A stretch of 44,225 nucleotides of DNA from JBGOUV01 sp041477815 (lineage in GTDB: Bacteria > Acidobacteriota > Terriglobia > Bryobacterales > JACQDG01). Position 1 is the stretch's first letter. Every line of letters starts with the position of its first letter. The stretch lies in the NCBI GenBank assembly GCA_041477815.1, contig JBGOUV010000006.1, positions 1 to 44,225 of the forward strand, in the 5' to 3' direction. Positions 6,611 through 14,966 of this stretch are shown piece by piece. Both the position numbers and the translations under genes were made by a program. The notes beneath the pieces are model-generated. The model searched no databases, was not told the origin of the DNA, and saw only the letters and a list, made by a program, of their open reading frames with translations.

Positions 6611-9256
6611 GTGCCTGCGCCGCCTCTGACTGAGGAGCGTTTGACACAGGAAGAGCGCAGACTCCAGGAATCCCGCGAGCGGCGGGTGCACTGGAAACGG
6701 TGGGGTCCGTACCTGAGCGAGCGCGCCTGGGGAACGGTGCGCGAGGACTACTCGGCCTACGGCACGGCGTGGGACTACTTCCCGCACGATCACGCCCGTT
6801 CGCGCGCCTACCGCTGGGGCGAGGACGGGATCGGCGGCCTTTCGGACCGCCACCAGTATCTCTGCTTCGCCCTGGCCCTGTGGAACGGCCACGACCCGAT
6901 CCTGAAAGAGCGGCTGTTCGGCCTGACCGGCCCGGAAGGCAACCACTCCGAGGACGTCAAAGAATATTACTACTATCTGGATTCGACTCCGACCCATTCG
7001 TATTTGAAGTTTCTGTACAAGTATCCGCAGGCGGCGTATCCTTACGCCCGGCTGGGGGAGGAGAACCGGCGGCGGAACCGGCAGCAACCGGAGTACGAGC
7101 TGATCGATACGGGGGTGTTCGACCAGGACCGGTACTACGACGTTTTCGTCGAGTATGCCAAAGCCACCGCCGAGGATATCTGCATCCGGATCACGCTGGT
7201 GAACCGGGGGCCGGAGGCGGCGGCGCTGGAGGCGCTGCCGACGCTGTGGTTCCGGAACACCTGGTCGTGGGAGGGGGGCCGGAAACCGCACCTCGGCAAG
7301 TCGGGGGACCGTGCGATCGAAGCGGAGCACGCGTATCTGGGACGGCGATTGCTGGCGTGTGAGGGCGCGGACGAGCTGCTGTTCACCGAGAACGAGACGA
7401 ATTTCGCCCGGCTGTACGGGGGATCGAATCCGTCGCCTTATGTGAAGGACGCCTTTCACGAGTACCTGGCGGGTGGCCGGCGGGAGGCGGTGAATCCGGC
7501 GGCGGAGGGGACCAAAGCGGCGGCGCGGTACCGGCGGGCATTGGGACCGGGCGAAAGCGCGGTGCTGCGGCTGCGGCTGACCGACGGCGTGGGAGGCTTC
7601 GAGGATTTCGACCGGGTCTTTACGGAACGGATCGCCGAGGCGGAGGAATTCTATGCCACCCTGGCCCCGCCCGATGCTTCCCCCGACGCCCGGCTGGTGC
7701 AGCGGCAGGCGTTCGCGGGATTGCTGTGGTCGAAGCAGTTTTACCATTACGACGTCAAGACCTGGCTGCGGGGCGACCGCCGGCAGCCCCCTCCGCCGCC
7801 GGAGCGGCGCGCCGGCCGCAACGCCGCGTGGACCCATCTCTACAATTCCGACGTGCTCTCCATGCCGGACAAATGGGAGTATCCCTGGTATGCAGCGTGG
7901 GATCTGGCATTCCATTGCATTCCGCTGGCGCTGGTGGATCCGGACTTCGCCAAGGAGCAGCTCGTGCTCCTGCTGCGCGAGTGGTACATGCACCCGAACG
8001 GGCAGATTCCGGCCTACGAGTGGGCCTTCGGGGACGTGAATCCGCCGGTGCACGCCTGGGCGGCGTGGCGCGTGTACAAGATCGATCGCAAGCGCCACGG
8101 CCGGGCGGACACGGCGTTTTTGGAGCGCGTCTTCCACAAGCTGCTGCTGAACTTCACCTGGTGGGTGAACCGCAAGGACTCCGCCGGGAACAACCTGTTC
8201 GAGGGCGGGTTCCTGGGGCTGGACAACATCGGCGTGTTCGACCGCTCCAGGCCGCTGCCCACCGGCGGCTTCATCGAGCAGTCGGATGGGACGAGCTGGA
8301 TGGCCATGTACACCTTGAACATGCTGGCCATCGCGCTGGAGCTGGCCGGCCAGAATCCGGCCTACGAGGACGTGGCCAGCAAGTTCTTCGAGCACTTCGT
8401 CCACATCACCGCCGCCATGAACCAAATCGGCGCCGACGGCGAGGGATTGTGGGACGACGAGGACGGCTTCTATTACGACGCCCTGCATCTGCCCAACGGG
8501 GGCCATCAGAGCTTTCGGATCCGGTCTATGGTCGGGCTGATACCTTTGTTCGCCGTGGAGACCCTGGAGCCGGCCGTGGTCGACGCCCTGCCCGGATTCC
8601 GGCGGCGCATGGAGTGGTTCCTGAACAACTACGAGAACATCGAGCAGCACATCGACGAGCAGAAACTGGAGGGCGGCAGCGTGCGGCTGCTGCTGTCGGT
8701 GGTGAATCTGCGGCGGCTGCCGCGGGTGCTGCGGTATATGCTCGATGAGAAAGAGTTTCTGTCGCCCTACGGGATCCGGTCGATCTCGCGCTATCACCGG
8801 GAAAATCCGTATCGGCTGGTGTTTGACGGGGTGGAGTACCGGGTGGATTACGAGCCGGCGGAGTCCCGGAGCGGCCTGTTCGGGGGCAACTCGAACTGGC
8901 GGGGGCCGGTGTGGTTTCCGGTGAACTACCTGATCATCGAATCGCTGCAGAAGTTCGATTACTTTGTGGGGCCGGAGTTTCGGGTGGAGTTACCGGCCGG
9001 GTCGGGGCAACGGGCGACGCTGTGGGAGGTGGCGGCGGAGATCTCGCGGCGGCTGAACCGCATCTTCCTGCGCGACGCGGAGGGGAGGCGGCCGGTCTAC
9101 GGAGGCGTGGAGAAATTCCAGCGCGATCCCCACTGGCAGGACCTGGTTGCCTTCTACGAGTACTTTCACGGAGACAACGGCGCCGGGCTGGGAGCCAGCC
9201 ACCAGACGGGCTGGACGGCGCTGGTGGCCAAGATGCTGCAGCAGAGCGGAGAATGA
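6611..9256 (+). CDS. GH63-like glucosidase
   Basis: An 881-residue protein matching the bacterial glycoside hydrolase family 63-like glucosidases (mannosyl-oligosaccharide glucosidase relatives). The N-terminal signature HWKRWGPYLSERAWGTVRED is followed by AWDYFPHDHARSRAYRWGEDG and NHSEDVKEYYYYLDSTPTHS, all hallmarks of this group. The (alpha/alpha)6 catalytic part lies in about residues 370-870, with WAWDLAFH-type and PAYEWAFGDVNPP segments. There is no signal peptide, so it probably trims intracellular alpha-glucosides. The start is uncertain: GTG 6611 is given, while TTG 6641 begins at LTQEERRLQ, closer to the expected family N-terminus. It overlaps the next gene by ATGA, so the two glucosidases are translationally coupled. 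Confidence 0.88.
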   Translation: MPAPPLTEERLTQEERRLQESRERRVHWKRWGPYLSERAWGTVREDYSAYGTAWDYFPHDHARSRAYRWGEDGIGGLSDRHQYLCFALALWNGHDPILKERLFGLTGPEGNHSEDVKEYYYYLDSTPTHSYLKFLYKYPQAAYPYARLGEENRRRNRQQPEYELIDTGVFDQDRYYDVFVEYAKATAEDICIRITLVNRGPEAAALEALPTLWFRNTWSWEGGRKPHLGKSGDRAIEAEHAYLGRRLLACEGADELLFTENETNFARLYGGSNPSPYVKDAFHEYLAGGRREAVNPAAEGTKAAARYRRALGPGESAVLRLRLTDGVGGFEDFDRVFTERIAEAEEFYATLAPPDASPDARLVQRQAFAGLLWSKQFYHYDVKTWLRGDRRQPPPPPERRAGRNAAWTHLYNSDVLSMPDKWEYPWYAAWDLAFHCIPLALVDPDFAKEQLVLLLREWYMHPNGQIPAYEWAFGDVNPPVHAWAAWRVYKIDRKRHGRADTAFLERVFHKLLLNFTWWVNRKDSAGNNLFEGGFLGLDNIGVFDRSRPLPTGGFIEQSDGTSWMAMYTLNMLAIALELAGQNPAYEDVASKFFEHFVHITAAMNQIGADGEGLWDDEDGFYYDALHLPNGGHQSFRIRSMVGLIPLFAVETLEPAVVDALPGFRRRMEWFLNNYENIEQHIDEQKLEGGSVRLLLSVVNLRRLPRVLRYMLDEKEFLSPYGIRSISRYHRENPYRLVFDGVEYRVDYEPAESRSGLFGGNSNWRGPVWFPVNYLIIESLQKFDYFVGPEFRVELPAGSGQRATLWEVAAEISRRLNRIFLRDAEGRRPVYGGVEKFQRDPHWQDLVAFYEYFHGDNGAGLGASHQTGWTALVAKMLQQSGE

Positions 9257-11145
9257 CCGTCGATCGGGAGACCTGCACCGACTACGCGCGGTCGTCGAAG
9301 CTGGAGTGGCTTCAGACCAACGGGACCGGGGGCTTCGCCATGGGAACGGTGGCGGGCGCGAACACGCGGCGGTACCACGGGTTGCTGGTGGCGAGCCTCC
9401 ATCCGCCGGTGGACCGGTACGTGCTGCTCTCCAAGATCGAGGAAGAGGCGGTGCTGGACGGGCGGCTGCACGCCTTAGGAGCGAACCAGTATCCGGGCGT
9501 GGTCCATCCCACTGGATATCAGTACTTAAGCGAGTTTCGGTTGGCGCCGTATCCGGTGTGGACCTACCAGGTGGAGGGAACGCGGATCGAGAAACGCGTG
9601 CTGCTGGTGGAGGGCGAGCAGGCCGTGGTGGTGGAGTATCTCGCCGACCGGCCGTGCCGCCTGCTCGCGCGGCCGTTTCTGGCGTTCCGCGACTATCACA
9701 GCCTGGCGCGGGCCAACGGCGCCTTCCAGCCGGCCATTTCCGGGCAGGGGAGAACCATCCAGATGCGGCCGTACCCCGCGCTGCCGGCCCTGACCTTCGA
9801 GCACAGCGGCGCGGCGTTCGAGGTGGGAGGCGTCTGGTATTACAACTATGAGTATCTAGAGGAGTTGGACCGAGGGTTGGACTTTCGGGAGGATCTGTAT
9901 TGCCCGGGGTCGTTCGTGTTCGACCTGACGCCGGGAACGCCGGCGTGGGTGGCGGCGGGGACCGCGTCGCCAAGGGCCTGGAGCTTTCCAGCCCGGGGTG
10001 AGGAAACGTCCTTGGCCGGACGGCTGGCGCGGGCCGGCGAGCAGTTTCGGGCGCGCCGGGCGGACGGGAAGCCGACCATCCTGGCCGGGTACCCGTGGTT
10101 TACCGATTGGGGCCGGGACACCATGATTGCGCTGCCGGGGCTGGGCGTCGCAGATACGCCAAAAATAGTGGAAGGATTTCTCCAGCATCTCTACCAAGGC
10201 CTGATACCGAATCGCTTTCCGGACCAGGGCGGGCCGCCGGAGTACAACACGGTGGACGCCACGCTGTGGATGTTTCAGGCGGTGTGGGCGTACCAGGAGG
10301 CGGGCGGCGATGCCTCGTTCTTCTACCCGGCGGCCCGGGAGATCATCGCCTGGCACCAGCGGGGGACGCTGCACGGAATCGGTGTGGATCCCCAGGACGG
10401 TCTGCTGGCGGCGGGAGACGAGTCCACGAATCTGACCTGGATGGACGCCCGGTGGGAGGGGCGCCCGGTGACGCCGCGTCACGGCAAGGCCGTCGAGATC
10501 AATGCCCTGTGGTACAACGCGCTGCGCCTGATGGCGGTCTGGACGCGGGAGCCCGGCTATGCGCGGGCGGCGCGGCAGGCGAAGACCAGCTTCCAGGCGA
10601 AGTTCTGGAATCCGGCGCGGCACTGCCTGTATGACGTGCTGCGGCCTTCGGGAGCGGACGCGGCGCTGCGTCCCAACCAGATCTTCGCCGTCAGCCTGCC
10701 GTTTCCGCTGCTGGATAAGGCCCGGCAGCGGGCGGTGGTGGAGTCGGTGAAGGGCCACCTGCTGACGCCGTACGGTCTGCGCACGCTGGCGCCCGGCGAG
10801 CCGGGCTATCAGGGACAATACCGGGGGGGGCCGGCGGAGCGCGACCATGCCTATCACCAGGGTACGGTTTGGCCGTGGCTCTTGGGGCCGTTCGTGGCGG
10901 CGTACCTGCGGGCGTGGGGGCGGTCGAAAAAGAACCTGGCGTGGGGCCGGTCGCTGCTGGAAGCCTTCGAACCCGAGCTCCACCGGGGCTGCCTGGGCAC
11001 GGTCGGGGAGGTCTACGACGGAGACGCGCCGCACCGGCCGGGGGGGGCGCCGGCGCAGGCGTGGAGCGTGGCGGCGCTGCTTACTGCTCTGGCCGCAAGT
11101 GCATCTCCAGAAACTTCAGGTAGAGGTCCCAGTCGGACGGGATAG
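9253..11145 (+). CDS. Amylo-alpha-1,6-glucosidase (glycogen debranching-type, GH133)
   Basis: A 630-residue protein of the archaeal/bacterial glycogen-debranching family. The N-terminal domain begins LEWLQTNGTGGFAMGT and contains the diagnostic NTRRYHGLLVA. The catalytic (alpha/alpha)6 barrel contains WFTDWGRDTMIALPG (about residue 280), NTVDATLW (about 335), GDESTNLTWMDA (about 388), HGKAVEINALWYNAL (about 409) and YHQGTVWPWLLGP (about 533). It starts by ATGA overlap with the GH63-like gene. Together they would release glucose from branched alpha-glucans. The last 20 or so residues (ASASPETSGRGPSRTG) look non-native: the frame runs 65 bp into the convergent esterase gene, suggesting the ancestral stop was lost. 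Confidence 0.9.
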   Translation: MTVDRETCTDYARSSKLEWLQTNGTGGFAMGTVAGANTRRYHGLLVASLHPPVDRYVLLSKIEEEAVLDGRLHALGANQYPGVVHPTGYQYLSEFRLAPYPVWTYQVEGTRIEKRVLLVEGEQAVVVEYLADRPCRLLARPFLAFRDYHSLARANGAFQPAISGQGRTIQMRPYPALPALTFEHSGAAFEVGGVWYYNYEYLEELDRGLDFREDLYCPGSFVFDLTPGTPAWVAAGTASPRAWSFPARGEETSLAGRLARAGEQFRARRADGKPTILAGYPWFTDWGRDTMIALPGLGVADTPKIVEGFLQHLYQGLIPNRFPDQGGPPEYNTVDATLWMFQAVWAYQEAGGDASFFYPAAREIIAWHQRGTLHGIGVDPQDGLLAAGDESTNLTWMDARWEGRPVTPRHGKAVEINALWYNALRLMAVWTREPGYARAARQAKTSFQAKFWNPARHCLYDVLRPSGADAALRPNQIFAVSLPFPLLDKARQRAVVESVKGHLLTPYGLRTLAPGEPGYQGQYRGGPAERDHAYHQGTVWPWLLGPFVAAYLRAWGRSKKNLAWGRSLLEAFEPELHRGCLGTVGEVYDGDAPHRPGGAPAQAWSVAALLTALAASASPETSGRGPSRTG

Positions 11146-12358
11146 TGCCGTGTCCGCCGGCGTGCATGTGATAGCCGATGGTGTGCAGAATGGGCTCTCC
11201 GGCCGACGGCATCCGGTCCGTGCCCAGCCCCTGCTTGCCCAGCAGGCGGTAGACCGGCTCGGCGGCCACCGCGGCCAGAAACTCACCCTTCGGATCGGAC
11301 CACCGGTCCTGGTCGCCGGTGCTCAGATAGAGCGGCCGCGGCGCGAGGAGCGAGAGCAGCATGTGGGAGTCCACCGGGAGCTGATCGACCTGGTCGCCGA
11401 ACCTCTGGTAGTTACGGCAGAACTGATACCCGAAATTGGCGTTCAGGTGCTTTACCGTTTCGCCGTAATTGCGCCGGCTCAAGGACGCGCCGCCCTCCCC
11501 CGAACAACTGGCGATCACCAGGGCGAAGCGGGGATCGCTGGCGCCCGCCCACAACACGGTCTTTCCCAGTCGCGACACCCCAAAGATGCCGACCCGCTGG
11601 GCATCGACGCCCTTATCGGTCTCCAGGTAATCCAAGGCCCGGCTCAGACCCCAGGCCCAGGCTCCGATGGCGCCCCATTCGTCCGGCGCGGGCTCGGTCT
11701 GCCCGGCTTGGAGAAACAGGCCGCGCACGCCGTAGGGGAGGCCGCCGGGAAAGTCCGGCTCAATGTCGCCATAGTAGATAGTGGCCACGCCGAACCCTCT
11801 GGCCAGCAGGTTGTCGATCTTCAACGTCCCGAAACGCCGGCCCTCCGCGGCGGAGACTTTTTTCCGCTCGCGGTTCCAGACTTCGCCTACCTTGACGCCG
11901 GGATCCTCGATCGTATTCGAATTCGCCGAAAAACTCAGACACAGCAGCAGCGGCACGGGCTTCCGCGCGCCAGACGGAAGGTAGAGGAGCAGGTCCATCT
12001 TCGGCCCGGCTTTGCCGGCGGAGAAATACACCGTCACCTGCCGCCGGAGGGCCTGGCCGTCGAGCGCCGGCGTTCCCTTGTCGAACACGTCAAACGTCAT
12101 GTCCTGGGGACGGCCCGGGCTGCGCCCGTGCATGTTCGTCTCAAAGAGCCGCAGGATCTCGGGCCGGCGTTTGTCGGCCCAGGTTCGCGCGTCGCGTACC
12201 CGTTGTCCGTTGGCGAGCACCAGCGGGTCGGGGAGCGTGTAGGCGCCGACCTGGGACTCCTCATAGTTGGCGGGGATGGCCGGCGCCTTCGGCGTTTGGC
12301 TCCGGGCGGCGAGAGCCGTCAGCAGAACCGTGCAGGCCGTCTTAGCAAACTGTGTCAT
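11081..12358 (-). CDS. Secreted alpha/beta-hydrolase, CE15 (glucuronoyl esterase)-like
   Basis: A 425-residue protein with an N-terminal signal peptide (MTQFAKTACTVLLTALAARS, cleavage near residue 21). The nucleophile lies in FGVSRLGKTVLW (Ser262), the G-x-S-R-x-G-K motif of family CE15, which cleaves ester bonds between glucuronoxylan and lignin. An acidic residue follows in CSGEGGAS (Glu288), and the likely catalytic histidine is in GYHMHAGGHG near the C-terminus. The start ATG at 12358 overlaps the stop of the amidohydrolase gene (ATGA), so these genes form an operon. Many acidobacterial homologues are annotated only as acetylxylan-esterase-like, so the precise substrate is inferred. Its 3' end overlaps the convergent debranching-enzyme gene. 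Confidence 0.82.
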   Translation of the reverse strand: MTQFAKTACTVLLTALAARSQTPKAPAIPANYEESQVGAYTLPDPLVLANGQRVRDARTWADKRRPEILRLFETNMHGRSPGRPQDMTFDVFDKGTPALDGQALRRQVTVYFSAGKAGPKMDLLLYLPSGARKPVPLLLCLSFSANSNTIEDPGVKVGEVWNRERKKVSAAEGRRFGTLKIDNLLARGFGVATIYYGDIEPDFPGGLPYGVRGLFLQAGQTEPAPDEWGAIGAWAWGLSRALDYLETDKGVDAQRVGIFGVSRLGKTVLWAGASDPRFALVIASCSGEGGASLSRRNYGETVKHLNANFGYQFCRNYQRFGDQVDQLPVDSHMLLSLLAPRPLYLSTGDQDRWSDPKGEFLAAVAAEPVYRLLGKQGLGTDRMPSAGEPILHTIGYHMHAGGHGTIPSDWDLYLKFLEMHLRPEQ

Positions 12359-13182
12359 AGCTGGGGGAACCACAACCGCCGGGCCGTCTCCCCCAGGATC
12401 GCGGCGCGCGCGGCGTCCGGCAGGGAGAGATCGTGGGTGAAGAGCCGCAGGTGCTGGGCGTAGCTGACCTTGGGACACCACAATTCGCAGGGGAAGTCGC
12501 TGCCCCAGATGCAGCGCTGGGGACCATAGGCGTTGATGATCCTGCGGCACGCGTCGTGCATATCAGCACAAGGGTAGCCGGTAGCGCTGCCGGTGGGGAT
12601 AAAGGTCAGCTTGGCGTGTAGGTTCTTATATGCCGCCAGGCGCAGGACCTCGGTCAGTGTCGGCTCCAATTCCGGGCCCGCCTTTACGTTCAGGCAGTGG
12701 TCGAGGACCACGCGTAACGCGGAGAATTCCTTCAGCAGCGTGTGCAACTGGGGCGCCGTCTCGCGGCCGATGAGGGCGTTGATGACGATGCCTTGCTCCA
12801 GGCCGGTCTTCCAGAGGGCGCGGACGCCGGGGTGGTCGAGCCGGCCGCCGCGGGCGGGGATGCTGCGCATGCCGCGCAGGCCGTAGTCTCGCACGTATTG
12901 GGCCAGCAGTCCGGGGCTGTGGGGATCGTCGGGGTCCAACGTGCAGACGCCGGCGACCCACGTGGGGTTTGCCTTCGCGCTGTCACAGATGTAGCGGTTG
13001 TCGAAACGGTAGAAGGTGCTCGTTTGGATAGCGCAGACCGCAATGACGCCGTTGGCCTGACTTTCCCGGCGGAGGTGCTCCAGGGAGCCCGTGCCCTTGG
13101 CGGGGCGGAAAGGCTTCTCGATGGGGGGGTAGCGCCGCTCGTCGGGGGAGTAGATGTGGGCGTGGGTGTCTACGGTGGGCAT
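12355..13182 (-). CDS. Amidohydrolase family protein (PF04909, TIM-barrel)
   Basis: A 275-residue metal-dependent hydrolase of the amidohydrolase_2 type. The metal motif VDTHAHIYSPD is at residues 4-14, further histidines are in VVLDHCLN (about residue 165), and WGSDFPCELW near residue 225 carries the characteristic late aspartate. Such enzymes hydrolyse lactones such as 2-pyrone-dicarboxylate or sugar lactones, or decarboxylate aromatic acids. The coupling to a CE15-like esterase suggests a role in sugar-acid or aromatic breakdown, but this is inference. No signal peptide is present. It is upstream of the esterase with a 4-base overlap, and 28 bp from the left end of the palindrome-ended element. 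Confidence 0.85.
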   Translation of the reverse strand: MPTVDTHAHIYSPDERRYPPIEKPFRPAKGTGSLEHLRRESQANGVIAVCAIQTSTFYRFDNRYICDSAKANPTWVAGVCTLDPDDPHSPGLLAQYVRDYGLRGMRSIPARGGRLDHPGVRALWKTGLEQGIVINALIGRETAPQLHTLLKEFSALRVVLDHCLNVKAGPELEPTLTEVLRLAAYKNLHAKLTFIPTGSATGYPCADMHDACRRIINAYGPQRCIWGSDFPCELWCPKVSYAQHLRLFTHDLSLPDAARAAILGETARRLWFPQL

Positions 13183-13210
13183 GGGGGGCTGGGTGATAGA
13201 CTAATACATT

Positions 13211-13676
13211 TTAGACACCAAATCAAAAGGCAAAAGGCAAAAATCAAAAATGGAGGAGCCGCGGGACTTGGGCGACAGGCTGCTGGAGTATGGAGCGAGA
13301 ATCATACGACTAGTCGAATCCCTGCCGAAGACCTTGGTGGGGAGACGGATTGGAGATCAGTTGCTACGGAGTGGGATGTCCGTGGGGGCCAACTACGAGG
13401 AGGCGCAGGCAGCGGAGTCCGGAGGCGACTTCGTACACAAGCTGCAAGTCGCCCTCAAAGAACTGCGGGAGTCCAACTACTGGCTGCGCCTCCTGGCGAC
13501 CGCCAAGATCCTCCCCGCCGAGCGCCTCTTCCAGATCATCGACGAGTCGTCACAGTTAATCGCCATGCTCTCCAAGGCAGTGGCAAAGTCGAAAGGGAAG
13601 GGCAAGCCTCCACCTCCCCAACCTGCGAATTTTTGATTTTTAATTTTTGCCTTTTGCCTTTTGATTTGGTTTCTAA
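13211..13676 (+). mobile_element. Palindrome-ended element carrying a four-helix-bundle gene
   Basis: A 466-bp unit. The left end begins TTAGACACCAAATCAAAAGG and the right end is its near-perfect reverse complement, giving inverted repeats of about 40 bp rich in AAAAGGCAAAA and AAAAATCAAAA. Between them is only one gene, whose ATG lies at the inner edge of the left repeat. The right end TGGTTTCTAAA is duplicated 13 bp further on (13680-13690), just before the next start codon. A shorter related unit lies at 14845-14962. There is no transposase. The layout resembles the intervening sequences of some bacterial 23S rRNA genes, which also pair long inverted repeats with an S23-type protein, but this copy is intergenic. 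Confidence 0.75.
13250..13636 (+). CDS. Four-helix-bundle protein (S23/IVS-type, TIGR02436-like)
   Basis: A 128-residue helical protein. Diagnostic blocks are LGDRLLEYGARIIRLVESLPKT, GRRIGDQLLRSGMSVGANYEEAQAAES and KLQVALKELRESNYWLRLLA, ending in a disordered K/P-rich tail. This is the four-helix-bundle family first found inside 23S rRNA intervening sequences and related to the Avd accessory protein of diversity-generating retroelements. Its molecular role is not established; nucleic-acid binding through a basic surface of a pentameric barrel is known for Avd. The ATG is embedded in the left inverted repeat and has no good ribosome binding site. It is the sole gene of a palindrome-ended element, so it is a candidate to bind or mobilise that element. 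Confidence 0.85.
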   Translation: MEEPRDLGDRLLEYGARIIRLVESLPKTLVGRRIGDQLLRSGMSVGANYEEAQAAESGGDFVHKLQVALKELRESNYWLRLLATAKILPAERLFQIIDESSQLIAMLSKAVAKSKGKGKPPPPQPANF

Positions 13677-13694
13677 AACTGGTTTCTAAAGACT

Positions 13695-14840
13695 ATGCGA
13701 ATCTCAGCCATCGAAACGTACCTCGTAGGAAACCCTTGGAAGAACTGGCTCTTCGCCCGCGTCCTGACCGACGAAGGCATCCACGGCGTTGGGGAAGGCA
13801 CGGCCAACGCCTTTGCACGAACCGTGGAGGCGGCGATCCACGAGCTGACGCCGCTGGTGGTGGGCCTGGACCCGTTTCAGGTGGAGCGGATCGTCCAGCG
13901 TATGACCCGGGACGTCTACACCGAGGGCGGCCAGATCACCATGGCGGCGGTGGCGGCGGTGGAAATCGCCTGCTGGGACATCGTGGGCAAGGTCGTGGGG
14001 CAGCCCATCTACAACCTCTGGGGCGGCCGGTGCCATGAGAAGCTGCGCGCCTATGCCAACGGCTGGTATCGGGGCCCGCGGACGCCGGAGAGCTTTCACG
14101 AGAAGGCCAAGGTCGTGGCCGGGAGGGGGTATACGGCGCTGAAGTTCGATCCCTTCGGGTCGAACTGGCGGACTATGTCGGACGCGGAGACTGACCTCTC
14201 GCTGAACATTGTGGCGGCCGTACGCGAGGCGGCGGGCCCGCACGTGGACATCCTCATCGAAGGACATAGCCGGTTCAACGTGGCGACGGCGATTCAGGTA
14301 GCCAGGGGACTCGAACGCTACCGCCCGATGTGGTTCGAGGAGCCGGTGCCGCATACCCATATCGCCGCCATGGTGGAGGTAGCGCGGCAGAGTCCGGTAC
14401 CGATCGCTACCGGGGAGAGCTTCAGCCAGAAGCAGCAGTTTGCCGAATTACTGAAGCACGAGTGCGTCAGCATCTACCAGCCGGAGCCGCTGGCGGTCGG
14501 CGGGATCTTCGCCACCCGCAAGATCGCCGACATGGTCGATGCCCACTACGGCGTGGTCGCGCCGCACTCGGCGCAAGGACCGATTTGCTCCGCGGCTTGC
14601 GCGCAGTTGAACGCCTCGCTGCCGAACTTCCTGATCCACGAAATCTTCGATGAGTTCAACGTGCCCTGGGAGAAGCAACTGCTCACCCATCCGGTGACGG
14701 TGAAGGAGGGCTATATCGAGATATCCGACCGGCCGGGATTGGGGACGGACCTGGTCATCGAGGAGGCGGTGAAGCATCACTACTCCCAGGAGCACTTTCT
14801 GCCGTTGTTCCAGTCGGGCTGGGAGCGCCGGCGACAATAG
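13695..14840 (+). CDS. Enolase-superfamily sugar-acid dehydratase (galactonate dehydratase-like)
   Basis: A 381-residue mandelate racemase/muconate lactonizing enzyme relative. Visible residues follow the D-galactonate dehydratase template with a constant shift of six: metal ligands Glu189 (DILIEGHSRF), Glu215 (MWFEEPVP) and Glu241 (ATGESF), catalytic His191 and His291 (VAPHSAQGP), plus Lys150 in ALKFDPF. The first ligand is Glu where DgoD has Asp. It likely dehydrates a C5-C6 aldonic acid. The gene has no convincing ribosome binding site, because a palindrome-ended element stops 4-18 bp before its ATG. A second related element begins 4 bp after its TAG. No sugar-acid operon surrounds it, so its native context may have been lost. 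Confidence 0.87.
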   Translation: MRISAIETYLVGNPWKNWLFARVLTDEGIHGVGEGTANAFARTVEAAIHELTPLVVGLDPFQVERIVQRMTRDVYTEGGQITMAAVAAVEIACWDIVGKVVGQPIYNLWGGRCHEKLRAYANGWYRGPRTPESFHEKAKVVAGRGYTALKFDPFGSNWRTMSDAETDLSLNIVAAVREAAGPHVDILIEGHSRFNVATAIQVARGLERYRPMWFEEPVPHTHIAAMVEVARQSPVPIATGESFSQKQQFAELLKHECVSIYQPEPLAVGGIFATRKIADMVDAHYGVVAPHSAQGPICSAACAQLNASLPNFLIHEIFDEFNVPWEKQLLTHPVTVKEGYIEISDRPGLGTDLVIEEAVKHHYSQEHFLPLFQSGWERRRQ

Positions 14841-14844
14841 GAAC

Positions 14845-14962
14845 TTAGACACCAAATCAAAATCAAAAGGCAAAAATCAAAAATGGTGGGCAGCGGGGCT
14901 TGGGAGAACGGCTACCTGCGAATTTTTGATTTTTGATTTTTGCCTTTTGATTTGGTGTCTAA
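14845..14962. mobile_element. Gene-less (MITE-like) derivative of the four-helix-bundle element
   Basis: A 118-bp unit with perfect 18-bp ends: TTAGACACCAAATCAAAA and its reverse complement TTTTGATTTGGTGTCTAA. The interior (14883-14921) matches the first ~35 bp of the neighbouring element's gene, then jumps to its last ~14 bp (CCTGCGAATTTTT), as expected of an internal deletion. A residual 17-codon frame starts at 14883. It fills the gap between two convergent genes, with exactly 4 bp to each stop codon, so it may also act as a two-way terminator hairpin. Confidence 0.75.
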
Positions 14963-14966
14963 GGTT

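Noticed and set aside
5762..8797. A 1,011-codon open frame on the minus strand opposite sodA and the GH63-like gene
   Set aside because: It is a GC-bias shadow: the composition is Arg/Pro/Val-rich, with no domain, and both plus-strand genes are unmistakable.
13211..14962. CRISPR-like array from the A-rich repeats
   Set aside because: Only two palindrome-ended units exist, with no regular spacers and no cas genes.
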